A stretch of 64,000 bases of DNA from Mytilus trossulus (GCF_036588685.1 NC_086374.1:34154886-34218885); one strand, 5' to 3'. Positions 24,504 to 36,990 are shown, counted from the stretch's first letter. The notes: a model not told the origin generated them from the sequence alone. Numbers and translations: made by a program.

Positions 24504-25179
24504 ATGCAAAAATATCCGTCTCGTTTGTTCACCCTCTGCTTGCCTGTCCCATCTTTGTACAAGAACAATCGTTACTGTATATGTTTATGGCTTTGACTTG
24601 TGGACAGCACACACAAATATATGCAAGCGGTGACAAAATGTGAATATTGCCACAATCTCCGAATACCTGTACACCGTTAACCAATTCAATACTGAAAAAA
24701 GACAATTCAGATTTTCATGGTATATGAACAATGCAAATTACCAATAGGATTGATAAAAAATGTAATAAACTATAAAAATAAAGTAGGATCAATTGTCGGC
24801 ATTAAGGAATACAATGGTAATTTTAAATGTTTATGATTGTATTAAAAATAAAGAGATATTTTTCGTATGTTGTTATGTAATTATACTCACAATGAAAATG
24901 TATTTCCAATAATGAAAATACAAAATCTTGCTAAATGAAAAAAAAATAATTATGAAATCTCTGAATAGAAAGATATAGAATTGATGAAAAAAAATTGTAT
25001 CCCAAAACGTTTTTGGTAATTGTGTACAAAAATGTTTCAACTGTATTTTGATTGAGATTCCTTTCGAAATACATGTAAATGTATTAAAAAAAGAGGAAAT
25101 TGTCTAGATAGATTCAGGCAATATTATTTAATTATGGATGGTTTCTTTTATATTATCTTTGACGGTTTTAAAACGACAA

Positions 25180-25315
25180 AATGTATATTACATTAATTTG
25201 TAGGACCCTTTACTATAGATAATTGAGCTGATCTGTAACAATAACATCTCCATGCCTCATATATCATGTACTGTAGTACGACGCTAGATTAAAAGTGACG
25301 AGGAAAGGTAACACA
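25180..25315. repeat. Inverted copy of 4590-4730
   Basis: It matches that segment in reverse complement ('catgtactgtagtacgacgctagatt') and lies in the last intron of the Cys-rich pseudogene. Confidence 0.65.
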
Positions 25316-25345
25316 CGGCCACCGAAAGCTTTATTATTGAAGCCC

Positions 25346-25486
25346 AGGTGGTCGTGTGGTCTAGCGGGACAGCTGTAGTGCAGGCGATTTGGTGTCATAA
25401 TATCTCAGTAGTAAGGTTTGGAATTCCGGCGAGGGAAGAACAAAATATTTACAGATCGAACATTGTTGGGTTGATGTTTAGACGAG

Positions 25487-25519
<33 letters not shown>
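25346..25519 (+). mobile_element. tRNA-derived SINE with A and B boxes, ending in (TA)n
   Basis: Box A-like TGGTCTAGCGGGA at 25357-25369 and box B-like GGTTTGGAATTCC at 25415-25427 have tRNA-like spacing (58 bp start to start). The tail 'cgaacattgttgggttgatgtttagacgag' and a TA microsatellite (25489-25519) follow. The box B core is altered (TTTGGAATTCC for TTCGAATCC), so this copy may no longer be transcribed. Confidence 0.8.
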
Positions 25520-25523
<4 letters not shown>

Positions 25524-28429
25524 TATATAAACCAAAAGAAAGTTCAAAACAGATGTCATTATACATGTTAAAACTGTACTTAAGGTTAATTTGAAATATT
25601 CATCCGTTTTGACTTGGTAAATCAACCGTTTTTACAATAATGGAAGACATCATATCTGAATATCTATATCATTATTTTACGTTTTAGAATGACTTCCATG
25701 TATTTTACTGACAGCAAACATTGGCGAAAATCGCAATAAATGTATGGCAGCGGAACCTCAACCCCTCATTATTAGGAGGTTATACATTTCTATGACAAAT
25801 GAACTTTTTTTCGAGACAAGACTGATAAAACAAAACAATTGGAAGGCCAAATCAATACGTAGTTAAGAGGTACTAAAACTCCTTCATTTCAGAACATTAT
25901 TTCGAATCTAACTGATGCCATCTATGACTTTAGGTTAGAAAAATCATAATTTGTCGAATGATTAAGATGAACTAGGAATTAACAGAAGAGACATGTATTG
26001 TCGAAATTCGCATCTGGTGCAAGAAAATTAATACCGTTAATTTTATTACAGAAATAATGTATCAAGGATAGTCCATGTAAGCATATGAGTGCTGTTGCTG
26101 GCCTGACGAAGAAAACCATGGGTCCAAAACGTCCAATGGTAAGTGGTGGCACCTACCGAGTGACTTTACATATTCATCAAGGGTATTTATTTGTGACATG
26201 CACGCCATAATGTAGACTCTCTATATCAACTCTCAATTTCAGTTGCGTGTTTATACAAATAAACAGCACAATTCCAATAGATGTTTTAAATGATCAAAAA
26301 AGAAATATGATTTACAATAAATGGATACAGCCAGAAACGTAGAGTTGGACATTTTCTACCTCATAACTTGAAAAATTATACTTACTCTTTACATATCTTC
26401 AGATAGTTTCATGATCTTCCAGTATCAACACCAAAAACTTGTTTTGGTTGTTGTCCCTTGCAATTGTTTAAATTTAGTGGAATGAATGTCCTTTTAAACC
26501 GTCTTCCTGAAATCAGAATATGAATTTGCTAACCTAGATGATTAATATAAGAGCATTGATAATTTGTTTACGTTCTTTTGACTCATTGTGAATTTAATAC
26601 ATACATGATTGAAAGTAATATATAATTTTGTCTGAAAGCGGCATCATCTACGAGATAGGAAAACATATTGTTAAAATCATTAACGAAAGTGAAATCGTGA
26701 ACTGATAATTCGCTTTCAGTAGCCAGTTTGGTTCAATTTTGTGAAATAAAAGTGAAGAATTATCGCTGATGGAATTATTGCAAGTGCATCATTCAACATA
26801 ACTGAATCCGTATTAATGTGACCTTATATTCAACTCCTTAGCTAGTGATGGACTACGTATGAACAAGGCGTGTTCAGCTGTTAAAAGTAAAAGAATGTAA
26901 ACATGGAAAGTGACATTTGGTTGACCTACCGTATTCTGTTCACTAAAAGTCATGCTTATACAGATAAAAACGATAATTAACATATTTGATTAATTCAGAA
27001 TAATAAAACCTTAATCTACTACCACTGCAAATGTAAACAATTTAACCCAGGGTACATGCAATCAAAAACCGTAGTTCAGAAAAGTTTAGACAACACAATG
27101 ACCAAAATTGAAGAAAGAATAGTTTTTTTTATGTTCAAATGAAAAACAAACAAATAAGAAATCGATTTTAAAGGTACCAATGGTGTGTCAATGTATGTTA
27201 TCATTTATATTTTCATTTTAACATACCGGAAGAATTGGTTATGTTGAGTACTTCAGCGTCACTGGGTATTTTCTTTTCCAAATAAAGAGGATATTCAAAG
27301 CTTTCATAAAATCTCCTCAAGTCTTCCCCAATTGCAACAGTGTCAACTACTTCTTTGTCATCAACATAGTACATCTCTATTACCACTGTTGCATTGATGC
27401 TTGTTATACTGTTTGTACCTTTATTCTGAAAAAAACACCAATCTTAAGGATGTACACCTCTGAGGAGCCAAAAATTTCTAGAATTAAACTTTTGTTCTTA
27501 ACCTGGTTTTTGGGTTTAAAAGACTGTAACGAAATAATTGGTGAAGAAAAAATCATATGGTGGTGCACTTCTTTTTTTGCTACGGCCCTTTGAAAATGCC
27601 CAATTTTGATGATTTTCCCATTTTTCATCGATTTTCACCTATTTTTGGGCTATTATTGTGAAAAAAATATTAGTTCCACAATTAAACTTTTGTTCATACT
27701 TTCTAGAAAGATGGAGAGGACCAATCTGAATAAATTTTACTTAAAAAAATCATAGGTAGGTGTTAATATAAGAAAGTTTTATCATATTTTGACGTTTTTT
27801 GGTGTAAAATTTACCATGCTCTCAAATTTGTATTTTTGTGATTTTTCTCAGTTTTAAGAACAAAATGCATGTTATTTCAACTTTTTTGTTAGAAATGATT
27901 GAAAAAATACATATCTAAGAACTTTGAAAAGACCAAAATGATATGGGACGTACATGATTCTTGTAAAATCATTTTTTGTATCCCTCACCCATTTTCTCCA
28001 AAATTTTGCTAAATGTACTGACTTATTTGGTCGTAAAATTTGAAAACTGGATTACTCAAAAACAGTTCATTGTAAATACACAATTTTTTCACAGAGAGAT
28101 GTTTGATTATAATATTTTTAAAATTCATTGATATTTTCCACTTGTATCACATGTTTTGGAAATAATTCAAGAACGAGATTTCAACGAGACTGAATGAGAC
28201 TGAAAAGTCAGAAGAATATATCCTTAATCAGTAAAAATGCAGGTATAGTTCATTACAATATTAAGTAAATCACCAGAATGTAAAAGCCAGAACAGTATGA
28301 AATCATAAAGTCTGGATGTCCAAGCGAATTAACATACTTTACTTAAATGCATTTATCATATAACAACGTGGACAAAACAAAATAGACAATCAGTCCACAC
28401 ACAGTAAAAAATCAAATTCAAACGACTAT

Positions 28430-28990
28430 TCGGTTTGTTTTAAAGTTGAAAACTATGAGCTGCACCATAAGCTCATATAACTACTCAATGTCATATCAGA
28501 AGATTGTAAAACAATAAAAAAAATAAAGGGAGGTTATTTTAACTGATATAAACCAGTCACTAGTATTTCATAAAAACTGCTCAAGGAACTTTTGAGTTAT
28601 TGTCCGAAATCTGGTATAAAAATTGAAAGGGAGATCAATAGTAATTAACAATTCCTCAAAGTTTCATGAAACCGCTCCAATGATTTTTGAGTTATAATCG
28701 GAAAACCGGAAAATTCCCCTTTTTTTTAACAAATATAATCCCATAAATCGGCAACGTATAATCCAAACTTTAAAAAACAAACAAAAGGGAGCTCACGTAA
28801 ATAGAAATAAACAATTCACAAACGTTTCGTGTGCAAATTCGTTAAAACGTTATAGAAATATTGTCCAACATATTGACGACGGATGAATGGACAGACAGAC
28901 GAATGAACAAACGAATGAAGGGACGGACAAACAGACAGATGGACAACTGTTTATCATGATACCTCACGTAAACGGACGTATCAAAGCACA
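28430..28990. repeat. Degenerate tandem repeat ending in GACRRACAGACR microsatellite
   Basis: Variants of 'tttcatgaaa(c/a)..ctc(c/a)a..tttttgagttat' recur about every 110 bp. They are followed by 'gacagacagacgaatgaacaaacgaatg' type repeats at 28870-28945. It lies within an intron of the Cys-rich pseudogene. The intron stretch 27440-28220 before it shows no exon. Confidence 0.45.
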
Positions 28991-30559
28991 GATATGGGAA
29001 GACAACATACTATAATACATAAAAACACAGAACACTTACGGGAAAGAAAGTATATGAATCTTATAAAGACAAACGTTGAATGTTGATTCATATGCCCATA
29101 AGGATAGACAGTTCATGTTATACTGGTGTCAACCTGTATGTTATTAATGGAGGGTTAAACCAATGTAATAACTCAGATTTGTTGAAGTCATAAAAGGGAA
29201 AAGGATGGCGGATTTTGACCAAATGCGTGACATTTCCGAGGTCATCGGTGTCACAGAATTTTCGCAATGCTTTTCCTCCTGATAACTTCCGGAGAGACTA
29301 ATTAGCTTCACCATCAATGACAACTTGAATAATTTAATTCATAATACTAATCTATTTTCTATATTAAATGCTCTGTTACATTGTAGGAAGTTCTAGAATA
29401 TAGTATTTACCAGAAAAGTTACCAATAAGACACAAGCTCGCACTATTACACTTCAATCTTTAAGTAAACCGTCAATTTTGCTAAAAACCTCATACTTGAC
29501 ATACATATTGACTAGTTCTTTGAATAATGACCATGTGTACTCAGTTTCAAGTAAGTAAGTAATGTGACAATTACTCTTAAACTAAAATGTTTCTGAGCTG
29601 CTAATGGACGGACGTGCAAACACACATACTGGGAAACATTATGCCCTCTACTTTCGTATACAAGGCATAACTAGGAGTTCAATACTTTTTTTGTATGTGT
29701 TGATATTCAATATTTTAAGCAAAATAAACCTAATGTTTCTCATACATGGTAAAAATCTTGTTTTAATATCTTTGTCTAAAAATATTGTTTTCGGTGCCCT
29801 TTTCAAAAAACATTTATGTCATTGATATTATCCATATTAATGGGTGTAATACATACCCAGCTGTGTACAAATGACTCTGTAACTTTACCAGCATCGGACG
29901 AAGTCTTTCTATCAATAACCCTCAGTTTACATTGAAGTAAAGATGGAAGACACCTTATTTGCATACCCTATAAATAATGCATAATTTTAGCTTTTCTTCA
30001 AATTTCAATAGTTTAGGCAATATAGCGGTCATTTTAATCAGTCATTACATTTGAAATGCTTGAAATTAAATTTTATATCCTCTTGAATATTTTAAGCTTT
30101 GTTCTCACAGGTATATATTTTACTGACATCTTGACCTGATCGGTCTGCTTCCCAATGTACGTCTTTCAGTCTTAGGTAGTGATATTCGCTTAACATACAT
30201 GTATATTATGTTTTTTAATTGACAACGACAAGTTATTGCTTTGAGGTTCTTTTAAATACTGCCTTGCTAGCTTTTATGAGTATTCAGCCTAAGTTTTATA
30301 ACTTCATTCTTTATCAAACAATATCAATCCATATAGTCCGGTAGGTGGGATAGTTTTTTTTTACTATATCAAGACCACAGAAGCGTGTGTCATTGTTGGC
30401 ATCAAGTTGTTCATGGTCTCATCTAAATCATCTTACAATCTGCCATTTCGTTTGGCATTCGCAACCTTACTTTAAAGATAACTTTGTTTTTCGTTCATTT
30501 TTTTACATAAATAAGGCCGTTTAGTTTTCTCGCTTGAATTGTTTTACATTGTCTTATCG

Positions 30560-30720
30560 GGGCCTTTTATAGCTGACTATATGCGGTATGGGCTTTGCTC
30601 ATTGTTGAAGGCTGTACGGTGACCTATAATTGTTTATGTTTGTGTCATTTTGGTCTTTTGTGGATAGTTGTCTCATTGGCAATCATACCACATCTTCTTT
30701 TTTTTTTTTTTTTTTTATCT
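30560..30720 (+). repeat. Mussel dispersed repeat with poly-T end
   Basis: 'gcggtatgggctttgctcattgttgaaggc' through 'gttgtctcattggcaatcataccacatcttc' is followed by about 18 T. Fragments of the same family occur inverted at 4980-5010 and direct at about 50488-50520 and 57813-57845. The long homopolymer suggests retroposition of the opposite strand. Confidence 0.65.
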
Positions 30721-32067
30721 AATCGTTATTCAAACTCTTCGCGATGAATTAGCATTTTTTTAAGAAACATAGCTGAGATTTGATGACAGTCTAAATCTTT
30801 CTGTATATATCTATCAGAATTGTATCCTTCTTTAATAATCTTGTTTTGATGTTGTTGATTTTCATTCAGAATGTATCGGAAATAGCCCCGAATTCGTTGT
30901 ATCAATGATATATCAACTAGGCGCCTTATCAACTATAGTCATAAGTGATTTAAGATTTAAGTCACAAATGTGTCTCAAGATGTTTCAAAATAGTGGTAAC
31001 TATTTGGTATTATATTAAAAGTTGATCATCAGAGATAAATAGTTTTACAGCAGTGATATTTCTAGCTTCTCATTAAATCCTACCAATTTAAAGTTATTCT
31101 TCAGATCTTTAAGTTGACGTGTTTGCACATTTATTTCAGATAATACGATTAATATACTTTCTTTACAAACCTTTTGGAAATCTTGCATAAGGTATGATTC
31201 GAGAATATCGTTGTGCGCTGGAGTATGAATTTTAACTATATTCTTTCCTAGATTAGTTTCTATATTTTCAACAAATCTGGCCTTCCCTTCACTTATCTGG
31301 TAATCAAATTTCTGCAAGTAAAAATCAAATTGAAGTATAAAATTTTGTCTTAATATTAAATAATGCTTTAGGTTGTTTGGTCGTATATCTTAAAATACTA
31401 CATTTTGAATATTTTCGTTGAGATGTTGGCGATAAAATCGAATATCAAAGAGTTCAATTGAGATGAATGAAAGGAGTTATCAGAAAACGAAATTGAAACA
31501 CCAATTCACCGATTTTTGTTTGCAATGGTATTGTCAGTTTGTTTTCGACTTATAAGTCTGGACGTCATTTTGGTTCGGGGAAAATAAAACCTTTTTTAAA
31601 ATGTTAGTAGAGAATTATAGAATTAAAATTAAAGGAAATTCAGTCTTTAAAAGAAATAACGTTTCCAAATGATTTTAGAGTATTGAAGTGAATTACAGAT
31701 TGTATTTGGATTAACACTGTCATGTTTGTTGACTGACCAAAATATTTTAAACATTTGTTAAATATACACTTTATTTATAGTGCTTGGAAAATTCTTAATG
31801 CTAATTTCTGATTATCAAAATTAACAGATTAAGCATACAGACGATAACACAAACTAGTACCTAATTGCAGAGTTCTAACATTTTGATCAGTTCAGCCAGA
31901 AAAAAACACGCAATAGTTTCAAATACTGTTAAATATATTTGTAGAAATGTGTTACATTATACAGCGTACATACCAAATCAAATGCTGTAACAAATGACAC
32001 CAACAGCATCACACATATCTTCATTCTAAACATTGTTACGTTTAGTTCAATCTTTACCTAAAATACT

Positions 32068-32103
32068 CTACAAAAGATAATCAGAATGCTCCATGAAAGT
32101 CAT
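32068..32103 (-). other. Upstream ORF in the leader of the Cys-rich pseudogene
   Basis: The second exon begins at 32111 after acceptor 'gtatttcag'. It contains ATG at 32103 opening an 11-codon frame that ends in TAG at 32070-32068, 34 nt before the start codon used for the signal peptide. It could dampen translation; its effect is inferred only from position. Confidence 0.45.
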
Positions 32104-32528
32104 GTTCACGTCTGAAATACAATTTGTAAGTTCACTAAAACTTTGAAAGCAATTCCCTCAATCAACGCTAATCGAAGAGGACTGTTCTCTTGTGAACAAT
32201 TAATTTGCCCTGTTTACAATACTTATTGAACTGTGTAGTTATCATCTCAAACAAATTGTATCAAGGCTACTTTAATAACTCAAACTAGACAGCAACAAAA
32301 ATTGAAATTTTTTTCATCGGAAAGTTGCAAACAATAGACCAATGTCTAAGCAATGTGCCAATCGCAAAAAAAATCCTATTTAGTAATGAACTTCTTTTAA
32401 TTACTAAGAATGTTTTATTCCAAAATATTATAAACTGCATTTAAATCTATATTCTTCATGCTATTTCTGCAAATATTGTTTCTGTTTGTATAGTTTCGTT
32501 TTTGTAAAATATTATTTTTGTCACTTAC

Positions 32529-32582
32529 CTTAAAGAATTGCCGACTTTGTCTACTACGTTTGAGTCTGCAACTGTATTTATA
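32529..32582 (-). promoter_or_regulatory. TATA box and short non-coding first exon of the Cys-rich pseudogene
   Basis: TATAAATA lies at 32582-32575 on the minus strand. About 45 nt downstream a strong donor (AAG|gtaagtg) ends a putative first exon at 32529. If transcription starts 25-30 nt after the TATA box, this exon is only about 20 nt long and joins the exon that starts at 32111. Confidence 0.5.
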
Positions 32583-32639
32583 CTGCCCTACATGACACCT
32601 ACGCATGTACATTTAGTTGAGTATTCATGTCGAGATGAA

Positions 32640-33414
32640 CAGATCTCAAAGTGTACATAGAATTTTGATGATTAATGTTTCGACGAAAGATCCAAATACT
32701 ATCACCCTTGTGAAAATTTTGGGGGCGATATAATGTAATAACATCTTATTGATAATAAGTATTGTTTTAAGTATACACATCCTATGATTGTCTATACCTT
32801 GTCCCAGTTTAAGGTCATTTTAAAATTATAATACGACTGGAATTTTTTCAAAAACTTTACATGAAATGATATTTTACAAAATAAATTTCCAGTTTAAAAT
32901 TTGAGGTATAATTTACATGGAACTATATCAGTACCTGGCGAACATTAATTTTAATGTTTTTTAATTGCAATGTTTTATCTGTTTTATTCTAAAACTAGTA
33001 CATCGTTTAAAATGTTATTTTATTAAAAGGTTTGAACTGTTTATTTTGAATAATAAGTAATAAGTATTTTAACCATAATCACTAAATAATGTAACTGAAA
33101 TCTGTAATATTATGTTGAATGACCGTAGGGTCGTTTGGTCTTGATTTAGTTTGAATTGACTTAATTTTGAAAAAGCATTTGAAAGTATTCGTTATACCTA
33201 TTTTCCATCTTAAATGTTCTTTTAGTTTTCCTAAATGTATTATAAAATGCTTGAGTTTTGTATCTTTATTGACACAAATTTTACGGCAACTTGCATCTCT
33301 AAAAAAACAAGACAGTTGTGGTACGGTACTAAAAAGTTTACCATCTCAGAATATTAAATGTAGAAGGAAATCTACAATTATCGGAATATATTGAATTATT
33401 TTTAGTTAGAACTG
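32640..33414. other. Intergenic, no recognisable gene
   Basis: AT-rich. The 75-codon frame at 33167-33394 has no supporting splice sites, start context or domain. Confidence 0.45.
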
Positions 33415-33720
33415 ACAGAATAATCTGTCATTTAAGTGTTCTAAACTGACCTAGAACAATACTTCCTAGTACATTTTACCCTAGAACTGTTTAAAGCAGA
33501 AATGTCAGAATCAGTTCTAGATAGAACTGACCAATTCAGTTCTAGATAGAACGGACAAATTCAGTTCTAGATAGAACTGACCAATTCAGTTCTTGTGACT
33601 AGATAGAACTGTCAGGATCAGTTCTAGGGTAGAACTGTCTAAAACTAGGTAGAACTGTCCAAATCAGTTCTAACCCTAGAACTGTCAGAAGAACAACCAG
33701 AAAGAACTTGTAAATCTAGT
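33415..33720. repeat. Minisatellite of TCAGTTCTAGATAGAACTGA-type units
   Basis: Units such as 'agaactgaccaattcagttctagat' repeat about every 30 bp. The motif CAGTTCTAGATAGAACTG is near-palindromic. It is the same family as 4020-4300 but better preserved. Confidence 0.75.
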
Positions 33721-34645
33721 CTGATTGATATATTTGTTTTCGGAGGTTTTCTTTTTTTGTCTGATTTCCAGACAGCTAAAATTGCAAAGAATGGGTTAAA
33801 TATCATTGAAGGACAATATGATTAGAAGTAAGATCTATCAGTGAGAACTCGTGTGCTCGCATACTAAAGTCAGAATCTCTATTTTAATTGATTGATTGAT
33901 AAGCAAACAACCCTACAAGATGTTTGACAATTTGGTAGTTTGCAATTTGTTTTTCCCGCTTTACTTACATATATCTTAACTTCAATATTAGTTTTCCGAT
34001 TGAATATATACATTACAATTCAAAATGATAGCAAAAATGTCACAAAATGTATCTTATATTCTGAAGGTGGAAATAGTTATCAATTGCGGTGGCTCACATC
34101 TACCACTTATTTAAAATTTATATTAAAATACATATGTTAGTGCCAGAACTCCCCTTTTGATAGTGTTTGCTGACTTGCTGATTTGCTGATAAAGTAAATC
34201 AGTAAACAATCATCCCACACTTGCTTAATTATGTTTTCCTATAATACTTGAAATGTAAGGACATCATTCGAACAAAGTTCGGAGAAAATATTTCACGCTT
34301 TTCCCAATATATTTACAGGAGGAAGATGGATAGAAACTTGTCAATTTCATTAGTTGATTAGATGAGTGGCCAATTATAGTTTATAAGTATACACATCCTC
34401 ACTTGAGTTGTCCATCATTTGACCCTCTGGAAACATTTATCAGCTGTGTTCCGAAAAAACATTAAGTATTTTTGTATATTACATGTAACATGATAATAAA
34501 AATAAGGAATATTATTTATAATATTAACATACAAAATTAATCATGAATTATTAAACGTAAGGATTTTATCATTCCAAAAAATGATTCATTTTGTTTGCCA
34601 CCATTAAAACGTTCAATGACATTTAAGTAGTTATATTAAAGTGTG

Positions 34646-35160
34646 AATAAACTCATCATAGATACCAGGACTAAATTTAGTATATACCCCAGACGCGCGT
34701 TTCGTCTACAAAAGACTCACTAGTGACGCTCGAATCCAAAAACGTTTAAAAGTCCAAATAAAGTACGAAGTTGAAGAGCATTGAGAACCAAAATTACTAA
34801 AATTTTTGTCAAATACAGCTAAGGTAATCTATGCCTGAGGAAGAAAAGCCTTAGTATTTCAAAAAATTCAAAAATGTAAACAGTAAATTTATAACTATAA
34901 CCATATCAATGACAATTTATGTCAACTCAAAAAGTCCTAACCACTGAGCTTGTGATACCCTCGGGGAAATAAATCTCCACCAGCAGTGGCATCGACCCAG
35001 TGGTTGTAAATAAACTCATCATAGATACCAGGACTAAATTTAGTATATACGCCAGACGCGCGTTTCGTCTTCAAAAGGCTCATCAGTGACGCCCGAATCC
35101 AAAAAAGTTAAAAAGGTTAAATAAGTACGAAGTTGAAGAGTATTGAGAACCAATGTATGA
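34646..35160. repeat. Two direct copies of the CCAGACGCGCGTTTCGTC repeat
   Basis: 'aaactcatcatagataccaggactaaatttagtatata' plus 'cagacgcgcgtttcgtct' and 'gacgc(t/c)cgaatccaaaaa' occurs at 34649-34800 and again at 35010-35150, about 360 bp apart. Related diverged pieces lie at about 25990-26030, 45420-45490 and 59318-59400. 33721-34645 and 35161-35780 show nothing recognisable. Confidence 0.7.
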
Positions 35161-35779
35161 TATGAATGTGATACATTATTTCAGTTTGGTTTGCATTTTT
35201 CTATAATTTTTGTTTTACAAAAATATGTCAATCTACAAATGTGAAGCTACTGTGAATGAATGCCTTCAAAAGTTATATGAAGCGCATAATCGCATTTCCA
35301 TTTTTAAATGACTTATGCTGATAGCTGTTTTAAGGATGTACTTAGGTGAGGTGAGAAAAAAAATTGAAATAGATATACAACCTCTTTAGATATACGGCGT
35401 TTTGGAAACTAAAGTATGCTAGTTTGAAAAGAAAGAAAAAGATATTTCACACCATTTAAACAGTTTATAGACAAAGCTAGACAATACAATTAATTAATTT
35501 AGTATCTAATTTCATTTATAAGCTTTTAGTTTAGGTCAACTTAACTTACACTATAATTTGGTTTCAGTTTGAGTTAGAAGAAATACAGACAAAGCTAGAT
35601 AATACAATTAATTACTTTAGTTTCTAATTACCAACCCAATTTTGTGTAATAATTGTTATTTTCATTGTAATTTCAAAATACATGTAATATCAGTATAACA
35701 CACCTGACTTTATTTATATAACAAGTAGTTCAAACTGTATGAATTTAGTGCAGTATCAATCTGTCTTACGTAATATGCA

Positions 35780-36990
35780 ACTGTCACAACAGCAGGGAAA
35801 GTAAAATCACAAAAATACTGAACTCAGAGGAAAATCAATTAGGAAAGTCCATAATCACATGGCAAAATCAAATTACAAAACGCATCAAAAACGAATGGAC
35901 AAGAACTGTCATATTCCTGACTTGGTACAGGCATTTTCAAATGTAGAAAATGGTGGATTAAACCTGGTTCTATAGCGCTAACCCTCTCACTTTAATAACA
36001 GTCTCATCAAATTCCGTTATATTTACATGATGCGTTAAATAAACAGTCGAAATTAATAAAATAGTCAAAATATGGGTACATCAGTCATCATCGTATAACA
36101 ATTTTAAAAGGGGACAATTTAACCGAACACAAAAACATCTTCTATCTACGAACACATTAATTGATTTGAGTGTCTGACGTCAGAAAATTTTATACGTCAC
36201 TTAAATTTGTCGTTCAATGTACATACAAATAGTTTTAAAATTTACATAGGCAATGTAAGCATACAATAAATTACAGAAATAGACCGATATTCAAACTAGT
36301 CCAAAAGTTATAGGTAGAATTTCTGAGAATCCAAAAATAGTTAATACCACTACGCGATTGAATGATTTTGACGTATGTGGTTCAACGTATATAGTAATTC
36401 ATAATAGAAATATATCATCATGCCATATAATAGACCAATATAATACTGACGAGATCTTTTAAATTACAGAGTCACGTAATAAGAACAAAAGAAATACAAA
36501 AAGTCGCATATACAAAACAAACCACAAAAAAATGAAAGCCAATACAAACACATTGACGAGATGTATAAGTACCGAGCCACGTAAAACTGATATCACATAA
36601 AACCATTCAACAGTAAAAGTAATATATATAATAGAACAAAGACAAATGAAAGAACAATAAAACATGTTGTTAAGATGATAAACAACATCAGTACGCAGAA
36701 TCTATACATCAAGACCATCGTGTATTATTTCTACTCAGACACTGATGACGTTTTACAAAGTCTGAGTAGGAGCTGCAAGCTCTTGAATATCGAATAAGTT
36801 GGGAAATATATATCCCATATGCAGGTGAAGTTGGTATATTGCTACTAAGGTGGGGGAAATTTATAATTTCAAAATTGAAATCGTCTCGTTTGTCATAGAT
36901 TCTGGTACTGAGATGACTGTGTCAGTCGAATTCGAGATATAAGTCTAAAAATGAGGCGGAGCATGGAGCAGTGTGTGCACTTTCAGGCAA
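35780..36990 (-). pseudogene. Penelope-like element remnant with long 3' flank
   Basis: 36775-36990 aligns on the minus strand with 52780-52940 of the intact element. Examples are 'ttgggaaatatatatcccatatgcaggtg' against 'ttgggagatatataccccgtatgcaggtg', and the following 'ttgctact..aaattg' stretch. The plus-strand left part (35780-36200) carries the 'gacttggtacaggcattttcaaatg' sequence shared with 10350. It is diverged, with stops. 36991-38474 has no further recognisable feature. Confidence 0.5.

Larger units (their letters stand above)
24529..32033 (-). pseudogene. Secreted cysteine-rich precursor (paralogue 2) with in-frame TGA
   Basis: Coding exons, read on the minus strand: 32033-31974 (signal peptide MFRMKICVMLLVSFVTAFDL), 31311-31171 or -31084 (two possible donors, gtttgt or gtagga, both phase 0), 27425-27227, 26506-26386 and 24691-24529. 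Every junction keeps phase (0,0,1,2). The order is signal peptide, propeptide (from KFDYQISEGK through HNDILESYLMQDF to LNITNSSG), furin-type RRFKR, then a Cys-rich peptide with CVCC and a terminal CSC. The propeptide loosely recalls BRICHOS precursors; I am unsure of this. TGA at 26411-26409 replaces the Cys codon of paralogue 1 (GRSC), so the peptide would end before most of its cysteines. The 3' UTR is too short for a SECIS element, so I call it a nonsense mutation and a recent pseudogene, or a null allele. Introns hold a SINE and other repeats. Confidence 0.7.

Noticed and set aside
27444-28224. TTAA-type element between 'ttaaggatgtac' and 'tatccttaa'
   Set aside because: Only about 8 bp of inverted similarity, which is too little to claim an element.
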